The notes: generated from the sequence alone by a model not told the origin. A stretch of 64,000 nt of DNA from Streptomyces antibioticus (GCF_001514065.1 NZ_KQ948426.1:248001-312000); one strand, 5' to 3'. Numbered from the stretch's first letter, positions 1 through 9,533 are shown. Translations and numbers: made by a program.

Positions 1-936
<936 letters not shown>

Positions 937-1103
937 CTGTCCGCTCCTTGGAGTGTGCGGGTTGGCGTACTACGTGCTGACGGCCCTGACCTAGACCTTG
1001 ATGTGGGGGTTGCGACGTCGTCGTCGGGCCCCATCTTTCCAGACGTACCGGGATGCTCCGAGCGGTCATAAGTCCCGGTTGTCGGAGCTTTCCGGCGTCC
1101 TGG

Positions 1104-1652
1104 TCAGTCCAGGCCCAACTCGTCCTTGGAGAAGGCGAAGCGGTACGGCACACCGGCGCCCTCTTCGATCTTCTCGGCGGCGCCGGTGGCCCGGTCCACG
1201 ATGGTGGCGACGGCGACGACCTCGGCCCCCGCCTCCCGCACGGCCTCCACCGCGGTCAGCGGAGAACCGCCGGTGGTGGAGGTGTCCTCGACGACGAGGA
1301 CGCGCCGGCCCGCGATGTCCGGACCCTCGACGCGGCGCTGGAGCCCGTGCGCCTTGGCGGCCTTGCGCACGACGAAGGCGTCGAGCTTCCGCCCCCGCGC
1401 GGCGGCCGCGTGCAGCAGGGCGGCGGCGACCGGGTCGGCCCCCATGGTCAGCCCGCCGACCGCGTCGAACTCCAGGTCGGCGGTGAGGTCGAGCAGCACC
1501 TGGCCGACCAGCGGGGCGGCCTCCCCGTCGAGGGTGATGCGCCGCAGGTCGACGTAGTAGTCCGCCTCCAGACCCGACGACAGGGTCACCTTGCCGTGCA
1601 CCACGGCCTTGTCCTTGATCTGCTGCAGCAGCGCGCCGCGTACGTCCGTCAT
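1104..1652 (-). CDS. pyrE: orotate phosphoribosyltransferase
   Basis: Transfers the phosphoribosyl group of PRPP to orotate to make OMP, the penultimate step of UMP synthesis. The 182-residue protein has the family's usual length. The PRPP-binding loop VLVVEDTSTTGGS lies at residues 118-130, and the N-terminal region has the SSGLEADYYVDLR segment typical of the enzyme. It starts 10 bp after the stop of the upstream mutarotase-like gene on the same strand, so the two are probably cotranscribed. The ribosome-binding site is weak and overlaps the end of that gene, which suggests translational coupling. Confidence 0.96.
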   Translation of the reverse strand: MTDVRGALLQQIKDKAVVHGKVTLSSGLEADYYVDLRRITLDGEAAPLVGQVLLDLTADLEFDAVGGLTMGADPVAAALLHAAAARGRKLDAFVVRKAAKAHGLQRRVEGPDIAGRRVLVVEDTSTTGGSPLTAVEAVREAGAEVVAVATIVDRATGAAEKIEEGAGVPYRFAFSKDELGLD

Positions 1653-1662
1653 GCGAGTCAGC

Positions 1663-2460
1663 TTAAAGCCGACGCCAGGACCAGGTCGTCGAGGCCTCCA
1701 GCGGCTCCAGCAGCGTGACCAGGCGCGGCAGCGTGTTGAGCCCGTCGGGCGGCCCGGTCTGCGGCTCCACGCAGACGGCCTCGGCCTGCTCGTCGTAGAC
1801 CACGACCCACTCCTCGCGGGAGCCGACCTTCAGCTCCAGCTGCCCCGGCCAGGTCAGCGTCACGTCGACGCCGCCGGGCATCCCGAAGCAGTCGTCCCAG
1901 GGTCCGGGCTTGGGGTCGATCCGCCGCCCGGTGGGCAGATGATCGTCCCCGCGCTCCTCCTGCCAGGCCGCCTCGAAGGCGACCTGTACGTCCTGCCCGC
2001 CCTCGCCGCCGAGGTTGCGGTGGAACCACGGGTGCCAGCCGATCTGCGCCGGGAAGGAGGAGTCGTACGTCTCGACGGACATGGTCAGCGTCAGGGCGTC
2101 CGCAGTGAGGGCGACGGCCTGGGTGACGCGGCCGGGGTAGGGCCACGGGTCGACCAGGTCGTACGTGATGACGGCCTCGGCGGCCGTGGCGCGGGCGATG
2201 CGCCAGGCGCCGTCGCGGGCGGTGCCGTGGATGGCGTGCGGCGGGGAGTTGAGCGGCATCTGCTGGACGGTGCCCCCGTCCCGGAACCGCCCGTCCCTGA
2301 TCCGCCCGCACCAGGGCACCATGGGGAAGCAGCCGAAGCGCTCGCCCTGCCGCAGCAGCTCGACGCCGTCGATGCGCAGCCCGCCGATCCGCCCGCCGTT
2401 CCCCGGCAGCACGGTCACCTCCGCGTCTCCCGCGGTCAGCGTGATGGGTTCGTTACTCAC
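1663..2460 (-). CDS. aldose 1-epimerase (galactose mutarotase-like) family protein
   Basis: The 265-residue cytoplasmic protein has the galactose-mutarotase-like beta-sandwich fold, a family that interconverts alpha and beta anomers of sugars. Visible signatures are the N-terminal GGRIGGLRIDG strand, FPMVPWCGRIRDGRF around residues 44-58, the GWHPWFH segment with candidate catalytic histidines, and a C-terminal EPQTGPPDG motif. The substrate cannot be told from sequence. It lies 10 bp upstream of pyrE. Members of this family often sit beside unrelated housekeeping genes, so the neighbourhood does not name the sugar. Confidence 0.85.
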   Translation of the reverse strand: MSNEPITLTAGDAEVTVLPGNGGRIGGLRIDGVELLRQGERFGCFPMVPWCGRIRDGRFRDGGTVQQMPLNSPPHAIHGTARDGAWRIARATAAEAVITYDLVDPWPYPGRVTQAVALTADALTLTMSVETYDSSFPAQIGWHPWFHRNLGGEGGQDVQVAFEAAWQEERGDDHLPTGRRIDPKPGPWDDCFGMPGGVDVTLTWPGQLELKVGSREEWVVVYDEQAEAVCVEPQTGPPDGLNTLPRLVTLLEPLEASTTWSWRRL

Positions 2461-2532
2461 GGGACGACCCTACTGGGGCGATCAAGAGGGCATCGGGCGC
2501 GGTGGGAGCTCGGTGGGCCGCCGGGGCGTTGG

Positions 2533-3348
2533 TCAGCGGCGCTTGCGCAGCGCCCGGGTCACCACGATCGCCGAGGCCAGGGCCACCGCCGCCGCGGGCG
2601 CCGCCCACCGCAGGGCCGAGTTCGGGGCGATGGTCTGCGGTGCGGGGACGGGGGCGTAGCGGCCACGCGGGGGTGCGTGGTCGACCTCCTCGGCGCTGCG
2701 GCCGATCATCGTGCGGCGGGCGTGCGCGGCCTCGGCAGGGAGGTCGCGAGGGGTGGTGTGGTCCTCGGGTTCGGGCTCGGGTTCGGGTTCCGGCTCGGGC
2801 TCGGGTTCCGGCTCGGGTTCCTCTGCGGCTTCCGGGACCTCAATGGCTGCCGGTGCCTCTGCGACTTCCGGTACTTGAGGGGCCTCGGGTTCGGCGGACT
2901 CGGGCTCGGTGGCCTTGGACTCCGTGGGCTCCTGGCTCCCCAGGTTCTCCGCGAAACGGTTCAGCAGCCGCGTCATCGCCGACGTCACCGACTCCCCCGG
3001 CAGCTCCGTGATGCGTCCGTCCGCCGCGGCCGTCCCTCCGAAGGTGAGGGTCGTCCCGCCCTCGGCCGCCGTGAGCCGCAGGGTCAGCGTCAGCTTCACC
3101 GTGCCGCTGCCCCGGGCCTCCACCGCCTCGCCCTCGACCGCGTACGTGCCGTCGTCCCGGGCGGAGAGGCGGGCCGCGCCGCGATAGGTCACGGAGTGAC
3201 TGCCGACGCGCACCTTGAGGCGCCCGGTGACGGGCTCGGCGCCGGCGTCCTGCTGGAGCCCGGGAACGGCCCGGGCGACCCGAAGGGGATCGGCCAGCGC
3301 CTCCCTGAGTCGCTCGGCCGGAACCGGAACGAACACCTCATGCTCCAT
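2533..3348 (-). CDS. SRPBCC (CoxG-like) family protein with C-terminal membrane anchor
   Basis: Residues 1-140 look like an SRPBCC/CoxG-type lipid-binding fold: VPVPAERLREALADP at the start and AVPGLQQ, as in CO-dehydrogenase subunit G family members. A linker follows that contains an uninterrupted run of about ten Glu-Pro dipeptides (DNA near 2765-2822), then a basic/acidic stretch and a single C-terminal hydrophobic helix (about residues 248-265) ending in KRR. It could therefore be tail-anchored with the ligand-binding domain in the cytoplasm. I chose the ATG at 3348 because the 12 residues of the longer frame do not fit the family. No CO-dehydrogenase genes are nearby, so a role in that enzyme's maturation is not supported. 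The ligand is unknown. Confidence 0.75.
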   Translation of the reverse strand: MEHEVFVPVPAERLREALADPLRVARAVPGLQQDAGAEPVTGRLKVRVGSHSVTYRGAARLSARDDGTYAVEGEAVEARGSGTVKLTLTLRLTAAEGGTTLTFGGTAAADGRITELPGESVTSAMTRLLNRFAENLGSQEPTESKATEPESAEPEAPQVPEVAEAPAAIEVPEAAEEPEPEPEPEPEPEPEPEPEDHTTPRDLPAEAAHARRTMIGRSAEEVDHAPPRGRYAPVPAPQTIAPNSALRWAAPAAAVALASAIVVTRALRKRR

Positions 3349-3441
3349 GGTCCGCGAGCCTACCCAGAGGACCGACGACTGCACCCCCGTTGGTCGAAAG
3401 TGACCGGGCCCTCGTGTCGGCAGGCCCAGCCGCCGGTGCCC

Positions 3442-4149
3442 TCAGTCTGCCGAGCCCCCCGGCGTCACCAGTCCCGTCTCGTACGCCACGACCACCACCT
3501 GCGCCCGGCTCGCCAGCCCCAGCTTCGTCATCGTGCGGTTGAGATGCGTCTTCACGGTCGCCTCGCTGATGAACAGCCGGTCCGCGGCCTCCGCGTTGGT
3601 CAGCCCACGGGCCACCAGCCGGACGACCTCCACCTCTCGGGTGGTCAGCGCGGACAGGTCGGCCGGGGGCTCGGCGCCGGGCGCCGTGCCGTCGGCCGTA
3701 CGGGTGTAGGCCTCCACCAGGCGCCGGGTGACCGCGGGCGCGAAGAGGGCGTCACCGCGGTGGACGGCGGTCACCGCGGCGAGCAGGCGTTCGGGGCCGG
3801 CGTCCTTGAGGAGGAAGCCGGACGCGCCCGCGCGCAGGGCGCCGTACACGTACTCGTCGAGGTCGAAGGTGGTCAGGATCAGGATGCGGGGCGGTGGGTC
3901 GGCCGCCGCCGCGAGGATGCGTTCCGTCGCCTCGATGCCCGTGACGCCGGGCATGCGGATGTCCATGAGGACGACGTCGGGGTGGGTCTTGGCGGCCAGC
4001 GCGACGGCCTCCGCCCCGTCCGCGGCCTCGCCGGCCACCTCCATGCCGGGCGCGGCCCGCAGCAGCGCGACCAGTCCGCCGCGGACGAGGAACTGGTCGT
4101 CGACGACCAGCACCCTGATCGCCCGTTGGTCGTTGCCGGTGTCGGTCAT
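3442..4149 (-). CDS. NarL/LuxR-type response regulator
   Basis: A 235-residue two-component response regulator. The receiver domain has the acidic pair at D17-D18, the phosphoacceptor D63 in LMDIRMPG, the conserved Thr of LTTFD and Lys of LLKDA. The C-terminal LuxR/GerE helix-turn-helix contains LTTREVEVV and ISEATVKTHL and should bind DNA as a dimer after phosphorylation. The ATG at 4149 overlaps the stop of the histidine kinase gene by ATGA, so the two are translationally coupled and form a pair. Target genes are not evident; the divergent secreted protein gene at 5543 is a candidate because it shares the upstream region. Confidence 0.93.
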   Translation of the reverse strand: MTDTGNDQRAIRVLVVDDQFLVRGGLVALLRAAPGMEVAGEAADGAEAVALAAKTHPDVVLMDIRMPGVTGIEATERILAAAADPPPRILILTTFDLDEYVYGALRAGASGFLLKDAGPERLLAAVTAVHRGDALFAPAVTRRLVEAYTRTADGTAPGAEPPADLSALTTREVEVVRLVARGLTNAEAADRLFISEATVKTHLNRTMTKLGLASRAQVVVVAYETGLVTPGGSAD

Positions 4150-5327
4150 TCCGCGACGGCGTCCCCCCGGCGTGCGCTCTGTGCCGACGTCGGCAGGGTG
4201 AGGTGCACGCCGAAACCCCCCTCGCTGCGCGGGCCGACGACGATCGACCCGCCGTAGAGCTTGGCCCGCTCCCGCATCCCGATCAAGCCGTGTCCGCCCC
4301 GGTCCTGCTTTCTGGCCGGATTCACCCCCTTTCCGCCGGCCGTTCCGCTGTCCGTTCCGTTGTCCGTGACGGTCGCCGTCATCTCGCCCGCCCGGTAGGC
4401 GAGTTCGACCTGCGCCTGAGCGCCGGGAGCGTGCTTGAGGACGTTGGTCAGGGCCTCCTGGACCACGCGGTAGAGGCAGAGCTGGACGCCGGGCGGCAGC
4501 GGGCGGGGTTCGCCGGTGATGCGGAGGTCGACGGGGACGCCGCCCGCGCGGACCCGGTCGACCATGTCGGATAGCTGGTCGAGGCCGGGTGCGGGCGCCC
4601 CGTCGGCCGCGCCCTGGACGCCGTCGGCGCGCAACAGGCCCAGCGTGCGCCGGAGTTCGGCAAGCGCCTCGCCGCTGGAGCCGGCGATGGTGTCGAGCGC
4701 CTCGCGCGCGGTGCGGGCGTCGGAGGTGAAGACGAAGCGGGCGAGGCCGGCCTGGACGTTGATGACGGCCATGTGGTGGGCGACCACGTCGTGCAGTTCG
4801 CGGGCGATGCGGACGCGTTCCTCGGCGACCTCGCGGCGGGCCCGTTCGGCCTGTTCGGCCTTGAGCTGCCGGGTCAGTTCGGCGGTGCGGTGGGCGGAGT
4901 GGCCGAACCACCACAGGACGAGCGCGTAGGCGAGGGACTGCGCGATCACCGAGGCCATGGAACTGCCGTCGGTGACCAGGCCGGCGTAGATCCAGACCCC
5001 GGCGAGCAGGGCGGCGCAGACCGCGGTGGTGCGGGTCGGGCGCAGGGCCGCGACGGTGTAGAACGCGAGCATCGGGCCGAGGGAGTTGACCACCGGCCAG
5101 TAGCCGAGGGTGACGTAGGCGGCGGAGACCGCGAGGACACCGACGCAGACCGGCACGGGCGCCCGGTTGCGCAGGACGGTCGGCAGGTTGACGAGGGCGA
5201 CGAGGGTCCAGGCGAGGGCGTCGGGTGCGGGCCACCCCTGGGCGGCCGACTCCCGGGCGAGCAGGACGGCCACGGTCGTCTGCGCCGCGGTGATCAGGCC
5301 GTCGACGACGAGGGGGTGGATCCGCAT
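4146..5327 (-). CDS. sensor histidine kinase (NarL/DesK-type, HisKA_3)
   Basis: The N-terminal 150 residues hold about five hydrophobic segments with very short loops, so signals are probably sensed in or near the membrane. The HisKA_3 dimerisation box follows (ELHDVVAHHM, phosphorylated His about residue 195). The HATPase domain has an N-box near VVQEALTNVLKHA and a glycine box near GHGLIGMRERA. This architecture belongs to the actinobacterial kinases that pair with NarL regulators. The ATG at 5327 is preferred to the longer frame from 5366 because the hydrophobic region begins directly after it. The gene is coupled to the response regulator by a 4-bp overlap. The signal is unknown. Confidence 0.92.
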   Translation of the reverse strand: MRIHPLVVDGLITAAQTTVAVLLARESAAQGWPAPDALAWTLVALVNLPTVLRNRAPVPVCVGVLAVSAAYVTLGYWPVVNSLGPMLAFYTVAALRPTRTTAVCAALLAGVWIYAGLVTDGSSMASVIAQSLAYALVLWWFGHSAHRTAELTRQLKAEQAERARREVAEERVRIARELHDVVAHHMAVINVQAGLARFVFTSDARTAREALDTIAGSSGEALAELRRTLGLLRADGVQGAADGAPAPGLDQLSDMVDRVRAGGVPVDLRITGEPRPLPPGVQLCLYRVVQEALTNVLKHAPGAQAQVELAYRAGEMTATVTDNGTDSGTAGGKGVNPARKQDRGGHGLIGMRERAKLYGGSIVVGPRSEGGFGVHLTLPTSAQSARRGDAVAE

Positions 5328-5381
5328 CGCCGCAGCGTAACCGCCGTGCCCGAACGGGGGCGTCAACCTCCGGCGGTACCG

Positions 5382-5413
5382 CGGAAGTTGCAGGAACCGC
5401 GCGGTTACCGCCG
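5382..5413. promoter_or_regulatory. imperfect inverted repeat upstream of the two-component operon
   Basis: The sequence reads GGCGGTACCGCGG, an 11-base spacer, then CCGCGCGGTTACCGCC-like DNA. The outer arms GGCGGTA(A)CCGC pair when one base is bulged. It sits between the kinase start (5327) and the divergent secreted-protein gene (5543), where an operator for autoregulation would be expected. Function is inferred from position and symmetry only. Confidence 0.35.
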
Positions 5414-5542
5414 AGGTTGGGCCGAACGTCCAACCAGCGCGGGATTCGGGCGGGCGGGCCGCGCCCTAGCTTTTCGGTGCGGGCCGGAACGGGGGCTCAA
5501 CGGGGCGACCCCCGGCCCACGGCAACCGAAGGAGAACCACGC

Positions 5543-6085
5543 ATGTCTCTGCGTAAGAAGGCGCTCGCGCTCGCCGTCGTCACGGCCGTCGGCGGCGGAC
5601 TCGCGCTCACCGCGACGCCGGCCTCGGCGAGCATCTCCCAGGGGTACGTCTCCGGGGCGGGCGACCCGACGAACGACTGGGGCGACGAGGGCACCCTGTC
5701 GTCCGGCAGCCACGCGAACAGCAACGCGACCGCGCTGGTGCAGCTGCTGCTGTGGGCGGACGGCGCCAAGGAGAAGAACGGCACGACGTTCGACTACGCC
5801 GACATCGACGGCCGGTACGGGTCCAACACCACGGCCGCGGTCAAGTCCTGGCAGAAGCTGTACAACAGCCGGGAGGGCGCCGGTCTGGTGGTCGACGGCA
5901 AGGCCGGTCCGAAGACGCTGGGCGCCGCGGACGTCTCGCTCGTGGACAACGGCGACGGCACCGTCACATTCTGGGGCTGGAAGCACGACGTCACGTTCAA
6001 GCGGTCCGGCGGCAAGTACTACCTGAAGGTCGACAACACGCATGGCTGGAAGGCCGCGTCGTACAACACGCTGAACGTCGTCTGA
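5543..6085 (+). CDS. secreted peptidoglycan-binding-domain protein
   Basis: A 180-residue exported protein. The Sec signal peptide (MSLRKKALALAV ... ATPASA) has a likely cleavage site at about residue 30. The mature part resembles a PG_binding_1 domain: a helix with NATALVQLLLWADG, the YGSNTTAAVKSWQ segment and VVDGKAGPKTLG, as found in wall hydrolases and wall-associated proteins. The C-terminal 45 residues form a short beta-rich tail with no recognised enzyme. It therefore probably binds the cell wall without cutting it. The ATG at 5543 has a clear GAAGGAG site 8 bases upstream. The gene is divergent from the two-component operon. Confidence 0.85.
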   Translation: MSLRKKALALAVVTAVGGGLALTATPASASISQGYVSGAGDPTNDWGDEGTLSSGSHANSNATALVQLLLWADGAKEKNGTTFDYADIDGRYGSNTTAAVKSWQKLYNSREGAGLVVDGKAGPKTLGAADVSLVDNGDGTVTFWGWKHDVTFKRSGGKYYLKVDNTHGWKAASYNTLNVV

Positions 6086-6104
6086 GCCACGGCGGGGGAA
6101 ACAG

Positions 6105-6142
6105 CGGCGGTCCGTCCCTCCCGGGGAGGGGGCGGGCCGCCG
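6105..6142. terminator. probable terminator after the peptidoglycan-binding gene
   Basis: An imperfect GC-rich hairpin: CGGCGG at 6105-6110 pairs with CCGCCG at 6137-6142, with further pairing in between. It lies about 20 bp after the stop at 6085 and before the convergent spermidine synthase stop at 6167, so it may serve both genes. Confidence 0.6.
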
Positions 6143-6166
6143 TCCGCGTGGGGGTGCGCGGGCCGG

Positions 6167-7810
6167 TCAGTTCGCGTACTCGGGGTGCACCAGCGTCGAC
6201 GACGGCAGGCCGGTGATCCGGGTACGGGCGACCGTGCGGGCGTCCGCCGCGAGGGACGCCACGGTCAGGGTCCTGGGCGGCGGTGCGTGCGCGTCGAGGC
6301 CGAGGGAGGGCGTCGTATCGGCGGCGGCGAGCACGAAACCCCAGTCGCGGGGTGCGCGGGAGGCGCCGGTCACCCGGTCGGGCCCGGCCGCGAACCCTTC
6401 GTCGCGCCCGCCGACGCGGTAGGGCACGGTACGCAGTCCCGCCGCGCGCATCGTGGTGTCGACCGTCCAGAAGACGCGGGGGCGGGAGGAGACCGGCCCG
6501 GCGTGCACCACGAGGCGGCCGCCCGGGGCCAGGGCGCGGTGGGCGAGGCCGTAGAACTCCTGGGAGTACAGCTTGGTGCTGGCGGTGATGCCCGGGTCGG
6601 GCAGGTCGGAGATCACCACGTCGTAGGCGGCGGGCCGGGCCTGCCGCAGCCAGCCGAAGGCGTCGGCCGTGGTGACATGAACGCGCGGGTCGTCGTACGC
6701 ATGGCCGTTGAGGGCGGCGAGGGCCGGGTCCGTGCGGGCCAGCCGCGCCACCCCGGCGTCGAGTTCGACGACGTCTACGCGGCGGACGTCCGGGTGGCGC
6801 AGGACCTCGCGCGCCGCCAGTCCGTCGCCGCCGCCGAGGATCAGCACGCGCGTGTGCGGTCCGTTCATCGCGGGGTGGACCAGCGCTTCGTGGTACCGGC
6901 GTTCGTCGAGGCCGCTGACCCGGAGACGGCCGTCGAGGAAGAGGTCGAGGGGGCGGCCGTGGGTGCCGCCGGTGAGGACGACCTCCTGGACGTCGGTCTG
7001 GAGGGCGACGCGGACGTCGTCGCCGTACACCGCCTGCCGCGCCGCGCGTTCGAAGTCGTCGACGAGTACGGCGGCCGCGGCGAGGACGCCCAGCACGGCC
7101 AGGTTGGCGATCACCAGCAGCCAGCGCGCCCGGCGGCTCAGGTCGCCGCGGAACAGGCCGAGGACGAGGGCGCCGCCCACGATCGCGTTGACGGTCCCGG
7201 TGATCAGGGCGCCGGTCAGCTGGCCCAGCATCGGCAGCAGGAGGAACGGGAAGGCGAGGCCGCCCACCAGACCGCCGACGTAGTCCGCGGCGAAGAGGTC
7301 GGCGACCGCGCCGCCCGCGTCCTGGCGGCGGATGCGCTGGATCAGCTCCATCAGCAGTGGGACCTCGGCACCGATGAGCAGCCCGATCGCGAGGGAGAAC
7401 GCGACCAGCAGGCAGCGCGGTCCGTGGGCCCACAGGCCGCCCCAGTCGCCGGTCCAGGCGAAGACGGCGTACAGCGCCATCGCGCTGCATCCGCCGACGA
7501 GGGCGAGCGCGGCCTCGATCGCGCCGAACCCGGCCGCGGCGTGCCGGCGCAGCCGTTTGGCGAGCAGCGAGCCGACGCCCATCGCGAAGACCATCACGGA
7601 CAGCACGACGGAGGCCTGGGTGACCGAGTCGCCGATCAAGTACGAGGCAAGGGCGACGAGTTCGAGTTCGTACACCAGTCCGCACGCGGCGCAGACGAAC
7701 ACCCCGGCGAGGACCAGGAACCGCCCGACCGAGGGCCGCACCGGAAGCCGCGCAGGACCCGCCCAGGGCGGCGCTGTGCCGGGCGGGGCGGGCGCGTGCG
7801 GTTCGATCAC
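6167..7810 (-). CDS. speE: membrane-anchored polyamine aminopropyltransferase (spermidine synthase)
   Basis: The protein has an N-terminal membrane domain of about six to seven hydrophobic helices (residues 30-230), followed by a cytoplasmic spermidine synthase fold. The SAM/decarboxy-SAM-binding loop [13 protein letters not shown] and the catalytic-region DLPDPG are intact, followed by KLYSQEFY. The reaction would transfer an aminopropyl group from decarboxylated SAM to a polyamine acceptor, although the natural acceptor of these membrane-fused forms is not established. The GTG at 7810 (547 residues) is a likely start; an in-frame ATG-type start at 7855 would add 15 residues. The next gene upstream encodes DUF2617, a frequent companion of membrane spermidine synthases in actinobacteria. 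Confidence 0.88.
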   Translation of the reverse strand: MIEPHAPAPPGTAPPWAGPARLPVRPSVGRFLVLAGVFVCAACGLVYELELVALASYLIGDSVTQASVVLSVMVFAMGVGSLLAKRLRRHAAAGFGAIEAALALVGGCSAMALYAVFAWTGDWGGLWAHGPRCLLVAFSLAIGLLIGAEVPLLMELIQRIRRQDAGGAVADLFAADYVGGLVGGLAFPFLLLPMLGQLTGALITGTVNAIVGGALVLGLFRGDLSRRARWLLVIANLAVLGVLAAAAVLVDDFERAARQAVYGDDVRVALQTDVQEVVLTGGTHGRPLDLFLDGRLRVSGLDERRYHEALVHPAMNGPHTRVLILGGGDGLAAREVLRHPDVRRVDVVELDAGVARLARTDPALAALNGHAYDDPRVHVTTADAFGWLRQARPAAYDVVISDLPDPGITASTKLYSQEFYGLAHRALAPGGRLVVHAGPVSSRPRVFWTVDTTMRAAGLRTVPYRVGGRDEGFAAGPDRVTGASRAPRDWGFVLAAADTTPSLGLDAHAPPPRTLTVASLAADARTVARTRITGLPSSTLVHPEYAN

Positions 7811-7901
7811 GTTGCGACGGTACGTCACTGCAACGGCACGCTTCGTCACCCACACGTGTGGAACTCGCGGCCGCGGGGCGGACCGGGGTTTGCGCCGCGG
7901 G

Positions 7902-8429
7902 TCAGTGCACCTGGAGCGCGGCGGGAACCTTGACGCCGACCTTCGTGCGGGTCGCCACCAACTGGCCGTCCTGCGGGTACGCGTGCCAGGTCCGCCACAG
8001 CACCTGGCCCTCGTGGCGCTGGGCGAGCAGGGCGGTGAAGGCGTGCGGGCTGCCCGGGAAGACGCCCGCGAGGCCGTGCGGATGGTCGGAGACGAGGGCC
8101 AGCAACTCCTGGGCGCGGCCCGCGAACTGGCCCGGGGAGAGGACCTCCACGCGCGCCGCGAACTCGTACTCCCAGTCGCCGACCCGTTTGGCGACGCCGA
8201 GCGGCAGCGGGGTGCTGCTGCCCGGGATGCAGGCCACCGTCTCCGAACAGGTGCCGCGCTCCTCCTCCAGGAGGACCTGGTGGGACGCGCCGAGGAGTCT
8301 CAACTGGAGGGTCGACCCGGCCAGTTCGAGGTCGAGCGTGGCCAGCGCCGGAAGCGGCTCGCGTCCCAGCGCCCAGGCGAGGTCGGCCGCGCGCGTGTCG
8401 GTGTAGGAGGTGTTCAGGGTCGTGAGCAT
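7902..8429 (-). CDS. DUF2617 family protein
   Basis: A 175-residue soluble protein of unknown function that I assign to DUF2617 from its N-terminal pattern ([21 protein letters not shown]) and [12 protein letters not shown] near residue 95. No catalytic motif or signal peptide is visible. The C-terminal part has TWHAYPQ and a short beta-rich tail. The ATG at 8429 is chosen because upstream codons are not conserved-looking. It lies 91 bp upstream of the spermidine synthase gene on the same strand, which suggests one transcript and a role linked to polyamines or the membrane synthase. This functional link is inferred. Confidence 0.75.
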   Translation of the reverse strand: MLTTLNTSYTDTRAADLAWALGREPLPALATLDLELAGSTLQLRLLGASHQVLLEEERGTCSETVACIPGSSTPLPLGVAKRVGDWEYEFAARVEVLSPGQFAGRAQELLALVSDHPHGLAGVFPGSPHAFTALLAQRHEGQVLWRTWHAYPQDGQLVATRTKVGVKVPAALQVH

Positions 8430-8592
8430 GGATCGGCTCCGCAAGCACGCAAAGAAAGGGCGGTGTGGGGGGCGCCGGCGCACCCGGGCCGACACCGGCG
8501 GGGATTCGGCCCGGTCGGCCCGGTCGGGATGTCGCTGCTGAAATGTCCGGAGGACGGCCGAGGGCCCGCTTTGGTGATTTAGAGGGAATCAT

Positions 8593-8676
8593 GAACTGTG
8601 GCGCCGCCACAGCGTTTTTACCCAACTTCGTGGCGTTTCCATCCCTCAGAGGGCCCCACAGTTCAACTGTTCAACT
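8593..8676. repeat. nested inverted and direct repeats
   Basis: GAACTGTGG at 8593-8601 is exactly inverted as CCACAGTTC at 8656-8664. Within the first arm, CTGTGGC-GCC-GCCACAG (8596-8612) forms a hairpin followed by CGTTTTT, like a small intrinsic terminator on the + strand. CCCTCAGAGGG (8643-8653) is another palindrome. GTTCAACT is repeated in tandem at 8661-8676. These could be operator sites or a small structured RNA; nothing in the sequence decides between them. Confidence 0.45.
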
Positions 8677-8735
8677 ACGGCGCACGCCGGGCCCGCCAGG
8701 GCGTACGCCGGGGCATCCGCACGCCGGGCGCGAAA

Positions 8736-8766
8736 AGCCGGGCCCCACCCCCGTGCGGGCCCGGCT
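8736..8766 (-). terminator. intrinsic terminator of the small-paralog transcript
   Basis: AGCCGGGCCC (8736-8745) pairs perfectly with GGGCCCGGCT (8757-8766). Read on the minus strand the hairpin is followed directly by TTTTCG, about 70 bp after the stop of the gene at 8835. Confidence 0.75.
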
Positions 8767-8834
8767 CGTCCGGATACGACAAGAAGCTCAAGGGGCGACC
8801 AGGAGCTCAGCCACCTCGTGTCAGCCGACCCATG

Positions 8835-9080
8835 TCAGCTGCCCCCTCCGCAGCCGCCGCCACCGCCCCCTCCGCAGGACGACCCGCCGCCACACGACGA
8901 GCCGCCGCTGTCCCCGCCCCCGTCCGCCCAGCTGTCGCCGCTGGTGTCGCCGCCGCCCCCGGAACCTCCGAAGAGGTACCCGCGCCGCCGGCTCGGCTTC
9001 CGCCGGACGGACCATCTGATCAGCCACAGGATCAGGCCCCAGTACAGGGCCACCAGGACGAGGACGAGAGCCGTGACCAC
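8835..9080 (-). CDS. small membrane protein with Gly/Ser/Cys-rich tail (paralog 2)
   Basis: An 81-residue protein. One transmembrane helix (about residues 2-23, VTALVLVLVALYWGLILWLI) is followed by a basic linker (RRKPSRRR) and a disordered Gly/Ser/Asp tail that ends in repeated Cys-Gly units (SSCGGG twice, then a glycine run, then CGGGS at the stop). It has three tail cysteines. The GTG start at 9080 is preceded by the purine-rich site GGGGGGTGACGCC, nearly the same as that of the upstream paralog. The two genes are 33 bp apart and cotranscribed. The topology places the tail in the cytoplasm if the basic linker stays inside. Function is unknown; the tail could carry metal, be oxidised, or be modified. 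Confidence 0.7.
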   Translation of the reverse strand: MVTALVLVLVALYWGLILWLIRWSVRRKPSRRRGYLFGGSGGGGDTSGDSWADGGGDSGGSSCGGGSSCGGGGGGGCGGGS

Positions 9081-9113
9081 GGCGTCACCCCCCTTCCGCC
9101 CCCCGGCCGCGGC

Positions 9114-9404
9114 TCAGCTGCTGCCGCCGCCGCAACCGCCCCCGCCACCGCAGGACGACCCGCCGCCACACGACGAGCCACCCCCGCAGGACGAGGAGGA
9201 ACCACAGGACGAGGACGAGGACGAGCCGCACGACGAACCGCCGCCGCTCGACCCCCCGTCGGCCCACCAACTGCTGCCACTGCCGCTGCGGCTGCCGCCG
9301 CGCCGGCCCGAGCGCACCCGCTGCGAGCTCCCCCTGCTCGCCCGCGCGATGATCATGACCACGAACCCGATGAAAGCGACTGCCAGGATGATGCCGAAGA
9401 CCAT
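9114..9404 (-). CDS. small membrane protein with Gly/Ser/Cys-rich tail (paralog 1)
   Basis: A 96-residue protein with the same plan as its downstream neighbour. An N-terminal helix (MVFGIILAVAFIGFVVMII) is followed by a basic segment rich in Arg and Ser (about residues 21-40), the shared WADGG motif, and a tail of SSCG(S/G)n units with six or more cysteines ending CGGGSS. The ATG at 9404 has a very strong GGAAGGAGGG site. The shared WADGG motif, matching leader sequence and tail show that the pair arose by duplication. No homologous domain with a known job is recognised. Similar Cys-Gly tails occur at the ends of some actinobacterial membrane proteins of the TIGR04222 type, but that link is from memory and is weak here. 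Confidence 0.72.
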   Translation of the reverse strand: MVFGIILAVAFIGFVVMIIARASRGSSQRVRSGRRGGSRSGSGSSWWADGGSSGGGSSCGSSSSSSCGSSSSCGGGSSCGGGSSCGGGGGCGGGSS

Positions 9405-9533
9405 GGCGTCACCCTCCTTCCGTCTCCCCCGAGACGACCCCCCGTGGGCGCCTCGGGTCCTGCGTGCGAGGGAGATGCCCCGGCGTCTCATCAGCCAAAG
9501 CAGAGTTGAGCGAATCCAGAGCTTGGGCGCAGG

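Larger units (their letters stand above)
8430..8834. other. gene-free 405-bp interval with dense short repeats
   Basis: No convincing gene is present. It contains the promoter side of the DUF2617 gene, several short inverted and direct repeats between 8593 and 8676 (listed separately) and a terminator for the small paralog genes at 8736-8766. Base composition dips toward A/T around 8576-8680, which fits a regulatory region. Confidence 0.6.

Noticed and set aside
2533-3348. CO dehydrogenase accessory role (CoxG)
   Set aside because: Similarity is limited to the fold; there are no CO-dehydrogenase genes in the window.
1591-4257. 888-codon frame on the + strand
   Set aside because: Lies antisense to pyrE, the mutarotase-like gene and the SRPBCC gene, has Arg/Gly-rich composition and no ribosome-binding site.
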